A DNA stretch of 20,893 nucleotides from Galactobacter sp. Lineage in GTDB: Bacteria > Actinomycetota > Actinomycetes > Actinomycetales > Micrococcaceae. A program made the translations under genes and the position numbers. Below are positions 6,811 through 14,412 of the stretch, one piece after another. The first letter of the stretch is position 1. Every line of letters begins with the position of its first letter. The DNA lies in the NCBI GenBank assembly GCA_022712075.1, contig JALAHE010000302.1, forward strand, positions 1 to 20,893. The letters are read 5' to 3'. A model generated the notes under the pieces. The model was not told the DNA's origin and did not search any database. It saw only the letters and a program-made list of their open reading frames with translations.

Positions 6811-8247
6811 ATGTCCTCAGAGACCACGACGGCACCGCCGCAGGCCCTGCCCAAGAAGATGCGCTGGTTCGACGGCTTCGCCATGTCGATGACCATGCCG
6901 GCCGCACTCATCGCCACCCTTGGAGCCTCGATCAGCGGCCTCGGAGGCTGGGGCGCCGCCATCCTCTGGGCCATCTCGATGATCCTGGCCATGGGCGTCA
7001 ACTGGCTCTACACCGAGCTCGCCACGATGTTCCCGAACTCCTCGGGCGGCATCGCCGACTACGCGGCCAAGGCCTGGAAGTCGCGCGCGCCCTGGGTGGC
7101 TCCCCTGGCCGGCGTCGGCTACTGGCTTCCGTGGGGCACCAACCTGGCGACCTACGGCGCCGTGACCGGTGCCCTGGTCCAGGCCCAGTGGTTCCCCGAG
7201 GCCGATTGGGCCGTGTCCTTCGGGCCGATCCACCTGAGCTTCCCCATCGTGGTGGGCCTCGGCGTCATCGTGCTGCTGTGGGGGATCAACGCCATCGGCG
7301 TGCGCATGGCGATGTCCTTCGTCTACATCACCGCGGCGCTGCTCATGATCCCGCTCTTCGTGTTCATCGTCCTCCCGCTCTTCAGCGGCGACTGGCACCC
7401 GGGTGAGCTCACGTGGCGCCTCGCCTCGGGCTGGGAGGGCCTGCGCACCGCGCTCGTGTGGATGTACATCATGGCCTGGACCACCTTCGGCATCGAGGTC
7501 TGCGCCACCTTTGCCCCCGAGTACAAGAACTCCGTCAAGGACACCACGCGCGCCATCAAGGCCGCCGTGCTCTTCTGCCTCGGCGTCTTCTTCCTCATCC
7601 CCCTCACGCTCGGCGGCTACGCCGGCGAGGCGGCGATCGACGAGGACCCCGCCGCCTTCTTTGTGGGGGCCTTCGGCAACCTGGTCGGCGGCGCGAGCGA
7701 CTTCATGGTGATCTGCCTGATCGCCTCGCTGATCCTCATCATGACCACCTCCGTGGCCGACGCCTCCCGCGTGCTCTACAACATGGGCCGCGAGCACGTC
7801 ACGGTCCCGGCCGTCGGCAAGCTCGACCGCCGCGGCATCCCCATGCGCTCCCTGAACGTCATGCTCGTCATGAACATCGTGGTGCTCGTGGTCCTGCAGT
7901 CCCCGCTGGCCATCATCGTCACCGGCAACCTCGGCTACATCCTCACGCACATCCTGGCCGTGTCCGGCTACTGGCTGCTGCGCAAGGACCGCCCGGACGC
8001 CGTGCGCCCCATCAAGCTGCCGCGCTTCTTCACGCCGCTCTCGATCGTCTTGGCGGTGCTCCTGACCGTGATCCTCGTGGTCGGCGCCACCGGCTTCTCC
8101 ATCACGGGCTACGGAGGACTCAAGGAGCTCTTCATCGCCCTCGGAGTCCTCGCGGCCGGCGTCATCATCTGGGCCGTCGTGCGCAAGCGCGACCGCGCCT
8201 CCGGCTGGGTTGCCCCCAGCGACGAGGACTCGACAAGCGCTCACTGA
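6811..8247 (+). CDS. APC-superfamily amino acid/polyamine permease
   Basis: A 478-residue integral membrane transporter. The ATG at 6811 is chosen for GGAG six bases upstream; the frame is open further back to a GTG at 6757 without a ribosome site. TM1 begins with FDGFAMSMTMPAALIATLG and carries a Gly-rich interrupted helix (GASISGLGGWG), the substrate-site feature of APC permeases. About twelve hydrophobic segments follow, with YTELATMFPNSSGGIADYAA as the conserved TM2-TM3 loop and FAPEYKNSVKDTTRAIKAA as the cytosolic loop before TM7. It would import an amino acid or polyamine using an ion gradient. It leads an operon with an FAD amine oxidoreductase and an SMR pair, so the oxidase substrate is probably the imported compound. 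The substrate (putrescine, GABA, another amine) is inferred from context only. Confidence 0.9.
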   Translation: MSSETTTAPPQALPKKMRWFDGFAMSMTMPAALIATLGASISGLGGWGAAILWAISMILAMGVNWLYTELATMFPNSSGGIADYAAKAWKSRAPWVAPLAGVGYWLPWGTNLATYGAVTGALVQAQWFPEADWAVSFGPIHLSFPIVVGLGVIVLLWGINAIGVRMAMSFVYITAALLMIPLFVFIVLPLFSGDWHPGELTWRLASGWEGLRTALVWMYIMAWTTFGIEVCATFAPEYKNSVKDTTRAIKAAVLFCLGVFFLIPLTLGGYAGEAAIDEDPAAFFVGAFGNLVGGASDFMVICLIASLILIMTTSVADASRVLYNMGREHVTVPAVGKLDRRGIPMRSLNVMLVMNIVVLVVLQSPLAIIVTGNLGYILTHILAVSGYWLLRKDRPDAVRPIKLPRFFTPLSIVLAVLLTVILVVGATGFSITGYGGLKELFIALGVLAAGVIIWAVVRKRDRASGWVAPSDEDSTSAH

Positions 8248-8292
8248 GCCAGCAACACCCCGTCCTACCCCCTGAAAGTGAACCCGCTCCCC

Positions 8293-9735
8293 ATGCAGCA
8301 GCAGACCAGCTACGAACTCGCAGAACGCCGTGCCGACCAGAAGGAGATCGACGAGGCGCTGCGCGGCGCCAGGCGCCTTCCCTTCTGGGAGGACGATCAA
8401 CCCCGCGGGAGTGAGCACGCGGCGCTGGCGGGGGACACCGCCGCGGAACTGCTGGTGGTGGGGGGCGGGTTCGCCGGGCTCTGGACGGCCTTGCTGGCCA
8501 AGGAACGCGAGCCAGAGCGCGACGTCGTGCTGGTGGAGGCCCAGCGGATCGGCTGGGCCGCCTCCGGACGCAACGGCGGCTTCTGCGAGCCGAGCCTGAC
8601 CCATGGGCGAGCCAACGCCAAGGTGCACCTCCCCGAGGAGATCGAGACGCTCGAGCGCCTCGGGGAGGAGAACCTGCGGGAGCTGCTCGCCACGCTCGAG
8701 CGCTACGGCATCGATGCCGACGTGGTCAGCGAGGGCGTCGTCAAGGTGGCTACGGAGCGCTATCAGGAGGCGTACCTGGAGGAGCTCGCGGCGGCGGAGC
8801 CGAGCATGAAGTTGCTGCGCGGCGAGCACCTCCGCGAGGAGATCAACACCCCGGCCGCCGAACTTGGCAACTGGGCCACGGCGGACGGCGTGGTCCTCAA
8901 CCCCATCAAGCTCGTCTACGGCCTGCGCGAGGTGTGCGAGCGGCTGGGCGTGCGCATCTACGAGAACACGCCCGTCAAGGGCCTGCGCCGCCGCGGCAAC
9001 GCCATGCACGCGGCGACCCCCGGGGGCACCGTGCGCGCCCGCCGGGTCGCCCTGGCCACGAACGGCTTCCGCGCCCTCCTCGTGCGGGATCGCTGGATGA
9101 CGGTGCCGGTTTACGACTACGCGATCGTCACGGAGCCGCTCACGGCCAAACAGCGAGAGAACCTGCACTGGAAGAAGCGCCAGGGCCTCACCGACCTGAA
9201 CAATCGCTTCCACTATCTGCGCCTCATCACCGACGCCGAGGGGCGCGACCGCGTGCTCATCGGCGGCTACGACGCGCTGTACCACTTCGGCCGCAAGGTC
9301 CGTCCGGAGCAGGACCTGAGCGAGCCCACGTTCCGACGGCTCGTGGTGCACCTAGGAGTGCTCTTCCCGCAGCTGGCGGGGGTCAAGGTCTCCCACGCGT
9401 GGGGCGGCATGATCGACACCTGCACGCGCTTCTTCTCCTTCTTCACGACGGCGCACGGCGGTCGGGTGGCCGCTGCGGCCGGCTTCACGGGGCTCGGCGT
9501 CGCCGCGACGCGCTTTGCGGGCAACGTCATGCTCGACCTGCTGGACGGACACGACACCGAGCGCCAGCGCACCCAGCTCGTCAAGAAGCGCCCGTTCCCC
9601 TTCCCCCCGGAGCCCATCGCGTGGCCGGCCATTCGCTTCACCGCCGCGCAGATGGCCCGCTCCGATCGACGCGAGGGCAAGCGCGGCCCGTGGCTTCGGC
9701 TGCTCGACGCCTTCAAGCTAGGGTTCGATTCGTGA
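8293..9735 (+). CDS. FAD-dependent amine oxidoreductase (DAO/PuuB-like family)
   Basis: A 480-residue flavoenzyme of the D-amino-acid oxidase fold. A 50-residue N-terminal extension, including LPFWEDD typical of PuuB-like relatives, precedes the FAD-binding ELLVVGGGFAGLWTALLAK (GGGFAG at 57-62). The second flavin motif WAASGRNGGFCEPSLTHG (88-105) is characteristic of gamma-glutamylputrescine oxidase-like proteins. A C-terminal GRVAAAAGFTGLGVAAT segment closes the FAD site. Start choice is weak: neither the ATG at 8293 nor an in-frame GTG at 8278 has a clear ribosome site. It follows the permease by 45 bases and its stop overlaps the first SMR gene in GTGA. It would oxidise an amine to an aldehyde plus ammonia and H2O2, feeding the divergent aldehyde dehydrogenase. 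No gamma-glutamylputrescine synthetase is in the window, so the substrate may be a free amine. Confidence 0.87.
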   Translation: MQQQTSYELAERRADQKEIDEALRGARRLPFWEDDQPRGSEHAALAGDTAAELLVVGGGFAGLWTALLAKEREPERDVVLVEAQRIGWAASGRNGGFCEPSLTHGRANAKVHLPEEIETLERLGEENLRELLATLERYGIDADVVSEGVVKVATERYQEAYLEELAAAEPSMKLLRGEHLREEINTPAAELGNWATADGVVLNPIKLVYGLREVCERLGVRIYENTPVKGLRRRGNAMHAATPGGTVRARRVALATNGFRALLVRDRWMTVPVYDYAIVTEPLTAKQRENLHWKKRQGLTDLNNRFHYLRLITDAEGRDRVLIGGYDALYHFGRKVRPEQDLSEPTFRRLVVHLGVLFPQLAGVKVSHAWGGMIDTCTRFFSFFTTAHGGRVAAAAGFTGLGVAATRFAGNVMLDLLDGHDTERQRTQLVKKRPFPFPPEPIAWPAIRFTAAQMARSDRREGKRGPWLRLLDAFKLGFDS

Positions 9736-10109
9736 ACTGGCTGAGGCACTCCGCGCACGGCGCGCTCTTCGCTGCGATCGTGTGCGAGGTTGCCGCGACG
9801 CTCTCGCTGAAGGGCGCGCTGACCCATCCGTGGCTCATCGCCGTGGTGGTGCTCGGCTACGGCGCCTCGTTCTTTCTGCTGGCCCTCACGCTGCGCCGCG
9901 GCATGGCCGTGGGCGTGGCCTACGGCATCTGGGGCGCCACGGGTGTGGTCCTCACGGCGCTGCTCTCGGTGGTCATCTTTGGCGAGGCCATCACACCCCT
10001 TATGGCGCTCGGGATGGCGCTCATCATCCTCGGGGTGGCCCTCGTGGAGCTCGGATCCCACGGAGGGTCCAGGGCGCAGGAGCCGAGCGAGGCGGTGGAC
10101 GGCCAGTGA
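9732..10109 (+). CDS. SMR-family efflux transporter subunit 1
   Basis: A 125-residue four-TM small multidrug resistance protein. It starts at a GTG whose last bases form the stop of the oxidoreductase gene (GTGA), so translation is coupled. The essential membrane carboxylate is E19 in CEVAATLSLKG, matching Glu14 of EmrE. GVAYGIWGATGVV (61-73) matches the EmrE segment containing Trp63 (W67 here). The loop after TM1 is short and the C-tail carries an extra 15 polar residues (HGGSRAQEPSEAVDGQ) absent from minimal SMRs. Its own stop overlaps the next SMR start. Paired, divergent SMR genes usually make an antiparallel heterodimer (EbrAB, YkkCD, MdtIJ); MdtIJ exports spermidine, a suggestive precedent beside an amine oxidase. 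The cargo here is unknown. Confidence 0.88.
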   Translation: MNWLRHSAHGALFAAIVCEVAATLSLKGALTHPWLIAVVVLGYGASFFLLALTLRRGMAVGVAYGIWGATGVVLTALLSVVIFGEAITPLMALGMALIILGVALVELGSHGGSRAQEPSEAVDGQ

Positions 10110-10435
10110 TCGTCGCGTACCTGGCGCTCGCCGGCGCCATCGTCGTGGAGGTCGCCTCCACGCTGAGCCTGCAGCATTCGGACGGCTTCAGGAAGAAGCG
10201 CTGGATCGCCCCGGTCCTGGCCGGCTACGGCATCGCGTACACGCTGCTCTCCGTCTCCCTGGCCCACGGCATGCCGCTCGGCGTCGCCTACGGCCTCTGG
10301 ACCGCCTGCGGCGTGGCCCTCACGGCGATCCTCGCCCGGATCCTCTTTAAGCAGCCGCTCACGTGGCTCATGAGCCTCGGCATCATTTCCATCATGTGCG
10401 GTGTGGTGCTCGTGGAGCTCGGCGCGGCCCACTAG
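10106..10435 (+). CDS. SMR-family efflux transporter subunit 2
   Basis: A 109-residue four-TM partner of the preceding SMR protein, starting at a GTG in another GTGA overlap. The essential Glu is E15 in VVEVASTLSLQ, and VAYGLWTACGVALTA (60-74) carries W65. Between TM1 and TM2 it has a basic loop, DGFRKKRW, that subunit 1 lacks. Subunit 1 instead has basic residues at TM2-TM3 (LRRG). Opposite loop charge is what fixes opposite membrane orientation in heterodimeric SMR pairs, so the two probably insert antiparallel. It is the last gene of the permease-oxidase operon and is followed by a very strong bidirectional terminator. Overall it looks EmrE-like rather than guanidinium-exporter-like, but that is an impression. 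Confidence 0.88.
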   Translation: MIVAYLALAGAIVVEVASTLSLQHSDGFRKKRWIAPVLAGYGIAYTLLSVSLAHGMPLGVAYGLWTACGVALTAILARILFKQPLTWLMSLGIISIMCGVVLVELGAAH

Positions 10436-10445
10436 CCCCACCAGA

Positions 10446-10494
10446 ACGACGACGCTCGGTGACCTTCCAGCGGAAGGTCACCGAGCGCCGTCGT
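10446..10494. terminator. Strong bidirectional terminator between SMR subunit 2 and the ABC ATPase gene
   Basis: Positions 10446-10468 pair with 10472-10494, a 23-bp stem with one mismatch (10452/10488) and a 3-base loop. The core arm is GCTCGGTGACCTTCC. It sits between two convergent stops (10435 and 10513). Its right arm carries GCGCCGTCGTGC (10485-10496), the reverse complement of the 12-mer in the hairpin at 1-96. Confidence 0.85.
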
Positions 10495-10512
10495 GCGTTG
10501 GGTTCAGGAGCC

Positions 10513-12228
10513 TCAGGCGGCCTCCGGATCCTCCTGGATGTTGAGCTCGTTGCCCGGGATCGAGGCGAGCAGCTTGCGCGTGTACGGGTGGCGCGGGTTC
10601 GTGAAGATCTCCTCGGAGGAGGCGGCCTCGACGAGCTCGCCGTTCTGCATGACGCACACGTAGTCGGAGATGAGGCGGACCACGGCGAGGTCGTGCGAGA
10701 TGAAGAGGTAGGAGAGCCCGCGCTCGGCCTGCAGGTCCGCGAGGAGCTTCAGGATCTGTGCCTGGACCAACACGTCCAGGGCGGAGACGGGCTCGTCGCA
10801 GACGATGAGCTCGGGCTCCAGGGCGAGGGCGCGGGCGATGGCGACGCGCTGGCGCTGTCCGCCGGAGAGCTCGGACGGGTAGCGGCGCAGCATGGCCTGC
10901 GGCAGCGCCACCTGGTCCAGCAGCTCCTTGACGCGGGCGCGGCGCGTGGCAGCGTCGCCGACCTTGTATGCGTCCATGGGCTCCTGGATGATCCGGCCGA
11001 TCGTGAACATGGGGTTCAGGGAGGAGTACGGGTCCTGGAAGACGGGCTGCACGCGGCGGCGGAAGTCCTTTGCGTCGGCCTTGGAGAGCTTCGTGAGGTC
11101 CTTGCCGTCGAACGTCATGGTGCCGGAGGTCGGCTGGATGAGGCCGAGCAGCATGCGCGCCGTGGTGGTCTTGCCGGAGCCGGACTCGCCCACGATCGCC
11201 ACGGTGGAACCGCGCGGGATGTCGAGGGAGACGCCCTTGGCCGCGTAGAAGTCCTCCTTGCCGCGGATCGGGTAGACCTTGGTGAGATCGCGCAGTTCCA
11301 CGAGGTTGGCCGGCGCGGCGGCCGGTGCCTCCTCGGCGGCGAGCTCCTCGCGCTCGGCGAGCGGGGCCGTGTAGGACCCGGGCGCCTGGCGGGCCACGCC
11401 CACGGACGGGGCGGCGGCGACGAGCTTCTTGGTGTACTCGTGCTGCGGGTTCTCGAGGATCTGACGGGCGTCACCCTGCTCCACGACGCGGCCGCGGTGC
11501 ATCACCACGACCTGCTCGGCGCGCTCCGCGGCCAGGCCGAGGTCGTGCGTGATGAGCAGGACCGAGGTGCCGAGCTCCGTGGTCATGGTGTCGATCTGGT
11601 CGAGGATGGTGCGCTGCACCGTGACGTCGAGCGCTGAGGTGGGCTCGTCGGCGATGAGCAGGCGCGGGCGGCAGGCCAGGCCGATCGCGATGAGCACGCG
11701 CTGGCGCAGGCCGCCGGAGAGCTCGTGCGGATAGGAACGCACCTTGGACTCGGGGTTCGGGATGCCGGCGCGGGCCATGACCTCGAGCACCTTGGCCTTC
11801 ACGTCCGCCTTGGTCGCCATCTTGTTGACGATGAGCGTCTCGGCGATCTGATCGCCCACGCGCGTGACGGGATTCAGATTGGACATGGGGTCCTGCGGGA
11901 CCAGGCCGATCTGGTTGCCGCGCACGCTCTGGTACTGCTTGTCCGAGTACTTCGCGAGGTCCTTGCCGTCAAAGCTGATGGACCCGGAGGTGATGGAGCC
12001 GTTGTCCGGCAGCAGGCCGATGATCGCCATGGCGGTCGTTGACTTGCCGGAGCCGGACTCGCCCACGATCGCGAGCGTCTGCCCCTGGCGCAGCGTGAGG
12101 CTGGCGCCCTGGACGGCCTCGACCGTGCCGTGCTGCGTGCGGAAGGAGATCGAGAGGTCCTTGACCTCCAGCAGCGGCGCGGCCTCGGGAGTGCTCTGCT
12201 CGGGTGTGGCGTGAGTCATAACGGACAT
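10513..12228 (-). CDS. Dipeptide/oligopeptide ABC transporter ATP-binding protein, fused DppD-DppF type
   Basis: A 571-residue protein with two complete nucleotide-binding domains joined by an Ala/Glu-rich linker (about 280-308). NBD1 has Walker A GESGSGKS (56-63), Q-loop Q112, signature LSGGLRQ (170-176), Walker B LLIADEP and H-loop H228. NBD2 has GESGSGKT (347-354), Q398, LSGGQRQ (454-460), LIVCDEP (474-480) and H512. Both end in the oligopeptide-transporter tail (HEYTKKLVAAAP, HPYTRKLLASIPG). It would power uptake of di- or oligopeptides or nickel on the cytosolic face. Such fused ATPases normally close an operon with a binding protein and two permeases. Here the upstream gene is a divergent SDR and no permease is present, so its partners must lie elsewhere. 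No good ribosome site precedes either ATG (12228 or 12219). Confidence 0.93.
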   Translation of the reverse strand: MSVMTHATPEQSTPEAAPLLEVKDLSISFRTQHGTVEAVQGASLTLRQGQTLAIVGESGSGKSTTAMAIIGLLPDNGSITSGSISFDGKDLAKYSDKQYQSVRGNQIGLVPQDPMSNLNPVTRVGDQIAETLIVNKMATKADVKAKVLEVMARAGIPNPESKVRSYPHELSGGLRQRVLIAIGLACRPRLLIADEPTSALDVTVQRTILDQIDTMTTELGTSVLLITHDLGLAAERAEQVVVMHRGRVVEQGDARQILENPQHEYTKKLVAAAPSVGVARQAPGSYTAPLAEREELAAEEAPAAAPANLVELRDLTKVYPIRGKEDFYAAKGVSLDIPRGSTVAIVGESGSGKTTTARMLLGLIQPTSGTMTFDGKDLTKLSKADAKDFRRRVQPVFQDPYSSLNPMFTIGRIIQEPMDAYKVGDAATRRARVKELLDQVALPQAMLRRYPSELSGGQRQRVAIARALALEPELIVCDEPVSALDVLVQAQILKLLADLQAERGLSYLFISHDLAVVRLISDYVCVMQNGELVEAASSEEIFTNPRHPYTRKLLASIPGNELNIQEDPEAA

Positions 12229-12389
12229 CTTGCCGCATGAGTAGGTTCCCCGCGAGGCCGCCGGCCCCGCGCCGCGCGAAGGTTTTCACGATCGAACCGC
12301 ACGACGGCGGGTGGCCGGGTTCCAGCCCCCCTTGCCCCCGGCGGGAGCGGGGGCGAGGATGCAGGGGATCTCAGTGGAAGGGGACGGGG
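12229..12389. promoter_or_regulatory. Divergent intergenic region with GC hairpin upstream of the SDR gene
   Basis: This gap must drive the ABC ATPase (minus) and the SDR (plus). GCACGACGGCG (12299-12309) repeats the motif in the hairpins at 1-96 and 10446-10494, but no matching inverted arm is present here. A GC stem, GCCCCC/GGGGGC, lies about 35 bases before the SDR start codon, within 12330-12355. No convincing -10/-35 was found for either gene. Confidence 0.35.
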
Positions 12390-13226
12390 ATGAACGGCAA
12401 GGTAGCGCTCGTGACGGGGGCGTCGTCCGGCATCGGGGAGGCCACGGCGGTGGCGCTCGCGAAGGAGGGGTTTGAGGTCTACGGCGCGGCCCGCAGGCTG
12501 GAGCGCCTGACCCCGCTCGAGGAGCACGGGATCCACGCGCTGCCCCTCGATGTCACGGATCCGGCGTCGCGGGAGGCCGCCGTTGAACGCCTCCTCGCGG
12601 AGGCCGGGCGCGTCGACGTGCTCGTCAACAACGCCGGCTACGGCTCCTACGGCGCCATCGAGGATGTTCCCCTGGAGGAGGCGCGGCGCCAGTTCGAGGT
12701 CAACGTCTTCGGCGCCACGGAGCTCACGCGCTTGCTCCTCCCACGGATGCGGGAACAGGGCTCGGGCACCATCGTGAACGTGAGCTCCATGGGCGGGAAG
12801 ATCTACACGCCGCTGGGCGGCTGGTACCACGCCACAAAGTTTGCGCTGGAGGCGCTCTCCGATTGCCTGCGCCTGGAGCTGGAGCCCTTCGGCATCGATG
12901 TGGTGGTGATCGAGCCGGGCGGCATCGCCACGGAGTGGAGCGGCATCGCGGCCGACCATCTCGAGGAGTCCTCGAAGGACTCGCCGTACTACGCGCAGGC
13001 CGCGGCGGTGGCCGCGTCCTTCCGCTCGGAGGCCATGGGCAAGCGCAGCTCGCCGCCCTCGGTGATCGCCGACGCGATCGTCCGCGCCGTCACGGCCGCG
13101 CGCCCCAAGACCCGCTACGCCGTGGGCTTCGGGGCCAAGCCGCTCCTGGCGGCCCGCGCCGCCCTGCCGGACCGGGCCTTCGACGCCCTGGTGCGGCGCG
13201 CGATCAGCGGGACCGCCGGGGGCTGA
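12390..13226 (+). CDS. Short-chain dehydrogenase/reductase (classical SDR)
   Basis: A 278-residue NAD(P)-dependent oxidoreductase. The ATG at 12390 is chosen because AAGGGGACGGGG precedes it and the Rossmann fold begins at once (MNGKVALVTGASSGIG). The frame is open back to 12237, but that extension is Arg/Pro-rich and non-coding in look. Landmarks are TGASSGIG (9-16), LDVTD (cofactor adenine contact), NNAG (80-83) and the catalytic set Ser133, Tyr146 and Lys150 (YHATK). Arg35-Arg36 after the second strand favour NADP. The length and the C-terminal SPPSVIADAIVRAVTAARPKTRY segment fit the oxidoreductase SDRs resembling 17-beta-hydroxysteroid or acyl-reductase types. Substrate is unknown. It is convergent with ackA, with stops only 25 bases apart. 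Confidence 0.88.
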   Translation: MNGKVALVTGASSGIGEATAVALAKEGFEVYGAARRLERLTPLEEHGIHALPLDVTDPASREAAVERLLAEAGRVDVLVNNAGYGSYGAIEDVPLEEARRQFEVNVFGATELTRLLLPRMREQGSGTIVNVSSMGGKIYTPLGGWYHATKFALEALSDCLRLELEPFGIDVVVIEPGGIATEWSGIAADHLEESSKDSPYYAQAAAVAASFRSEAMGKRSSPPSVIADAIVRAVTAARPKTRYAVGFGAKPLLAARAALPDRAFDALVRRAISGTAGG

Positions 13227-13236
13227 CCCCCTCCGG

Positions 13237-13255
13237 CTGAGCCCCCGCGGCTCAG
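13237..13255. terminator. Hairpin between convergent SDR and ackA stops
   Basis: CTGAGCC (13237-13243) pairs with GGCTCAG (13249-13255) across CCCGC, and the right arm contains the ackA stop codon. A neighbouring GGGGG/CCCCC stem with a CTGA loop (13218-13231) spans the SDR stop. Together they would terminate both transcripts in a very compact junction. Confidence 0.55.
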
Positions 13256-14409
13256 TGCCGCCCGGTGTCGTGCGGGCCGGCGGCCGTGACGAGCTCCGCG
13301 GTCTGATCGGCGATCGCGGCCTCCTCGTCGGTGGGCACCACGAGCACGGCGATGGCCGAGTCCTCCGTGGAGACCACGCGCGGCTCGCGGGATTTCTCCA
13401 CGTTGGCCATGCGGTCAAGCTTGACGCCGATGGCGCCGAGGCCCTCGCACACGCGCTCGCGGAACTGCCAGGAGTTCTCGCCGATGCCCGCCGTGAAGAT
13501 GAGCGCCTGCGCGCCGCCGACGGCCACGTGATAGGCGCCGATGTACTTCTGCACGCGGTAGGAGGCGATGGCGAGGGCCAGCTCGGCCTCCTCATCACCC
13601 TCCGCGGCGCGCGCGATGACGGCGCGCATGTCGTTGGTCCCGGCGATGCCCTTGAGGCCCGAGTCCTTGTTCAGCAGGGTGTCGAGCTCCTCGGCCGTGT
13701 ACTCGCCGCGGATCATGAGCTGCGTCAGCACGGACGGGTCAACGTCGCCGGAGCGCGTGCCCATGACGAGCCCGGCCAGGGGCGTGTAGCCCATGGACGT
13801 GTCGATGCTGCGCCCGCCCTTGATGGCCGTGATCGAGGCGCCGTTGCCGAGGTGGGCGATGATGCCGTCGAAGCGGTTCACCGGCACGTTCAGCAGCTCG
13901 GCCGCGCGTGCCGTGACGTACTGCGCCGAGGTGCCGTGGAAGCCGTAGCGGCGCACGCCGTGCTCCGTGTAGAGCTCGTTGGGCACGGCATAGCGCCACG
14001 CGTGCTCGGGGAGCGTGCGGTGGAACGCGGTGTCGAAGACGGCCACCTGCGGCAGCTTGGGCCACTTGCGCATGATGGCGCGGATGCCGAGGGCGTGCGC
14101 CGGATTGTGCAGCGGGGCCAGCGGGGCCAGGCGCTCGATGGCGCGCGTGATCTCGTAGTCGATCATGACCGGCTCGGAGAAGCGCTCGCCGCCGTGCACC
14201 ACGCGGTGGCCCACGGCCTCGAGCCCGGGGTCCCCGCCGAACTCGGCCTGCAGGTGCTCCTCGACGAGGTCCAACGCGGCGCCGTGATCCGGCACCTCGC
14301 CCGAGCCGATCTCCTCCACGAGCCCGGCGAGCAGCAGCTCGCCCGTGGAGGTCTCGCGGACCTGGTACTTGAGGGACGAGGAGCCGGAATTGATGACCAG
14401 AACGCGCAC
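13252..14409 (-). CDS. ackA: Acetate kinase
   Basis: A 385-residue kinase interconverting acetyl phosphate plus ADP and acetate plus ATP; slightly shorter than the usual 395-405. Landmarks are the N-terminal phosphate signature LVINSGSSSLKY (4-15), GHRVVHGG (67-74), the catalytic Asp126 in VFDTAFH, His158 in GFHGTS, HLGNGAS (186-192), and Arg219 in MGTRSGDVDP. The C-terminal FTAGIGENS contacts the nucleotide. It starts at a GTG only 3 bases after the pta stop, with AAGGAGG inside the end of pta eight bases upstream, so the two genes form an operon with likely translational coupling. With Pta it makes ATP and acetate during overflow metabolism, or activates acetate in reverse. Confidence 0.97.
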   Translation of the reverse strand: MRVLVINSGSSSLKYQVRETSTGELLLAGLVEEIGSGEVPDHGAALDLVEEHLQAEFGGDPGLEAVGHRVVHGGERFSEPVMIDYEITRAIERLAPLAPLHNPAHALGIRAIMRKWPKLPQVAVFDTAFHRTLPEHAWRYAVPNELYTEHGVRRYGFHGTSAQYVTARAAELLNVPVNRFDGIIAHLGNGASITAIKGGRSIDTSMGYTPLAGLVMGTRSGDVDPSVLTQLMIRGEYTAEELDTLLNKDSGLKGIAGTNDMRAVIARAAEGDEEAELALAIASYRVQKYIGAYHVAVGGAQALIFTAGIGENSWQFRERVCEGLGAIGVKLDRMANVEKSREPRVVSTEDSAIAVLVVPTDEEAAIADQTAELVTAAGPHDTGRH

Positions 14410-14412
14410 GGC

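Noticed and set aside
6817..9351. 844-codon open frame on minus under the permease and oxidoreductase genes
   Set aside because: Its product is Asp/Glu/His/Gly/Arg-rich with no recognisable domain, and it mirrors two well-supported plus-strand genes.
10363..11637. 424-codon open frame on plus antisense to the ABC ATPase
   Set aside because: It begins inside SMR subunit 2, passes through the terminator and mirrors NBD2.
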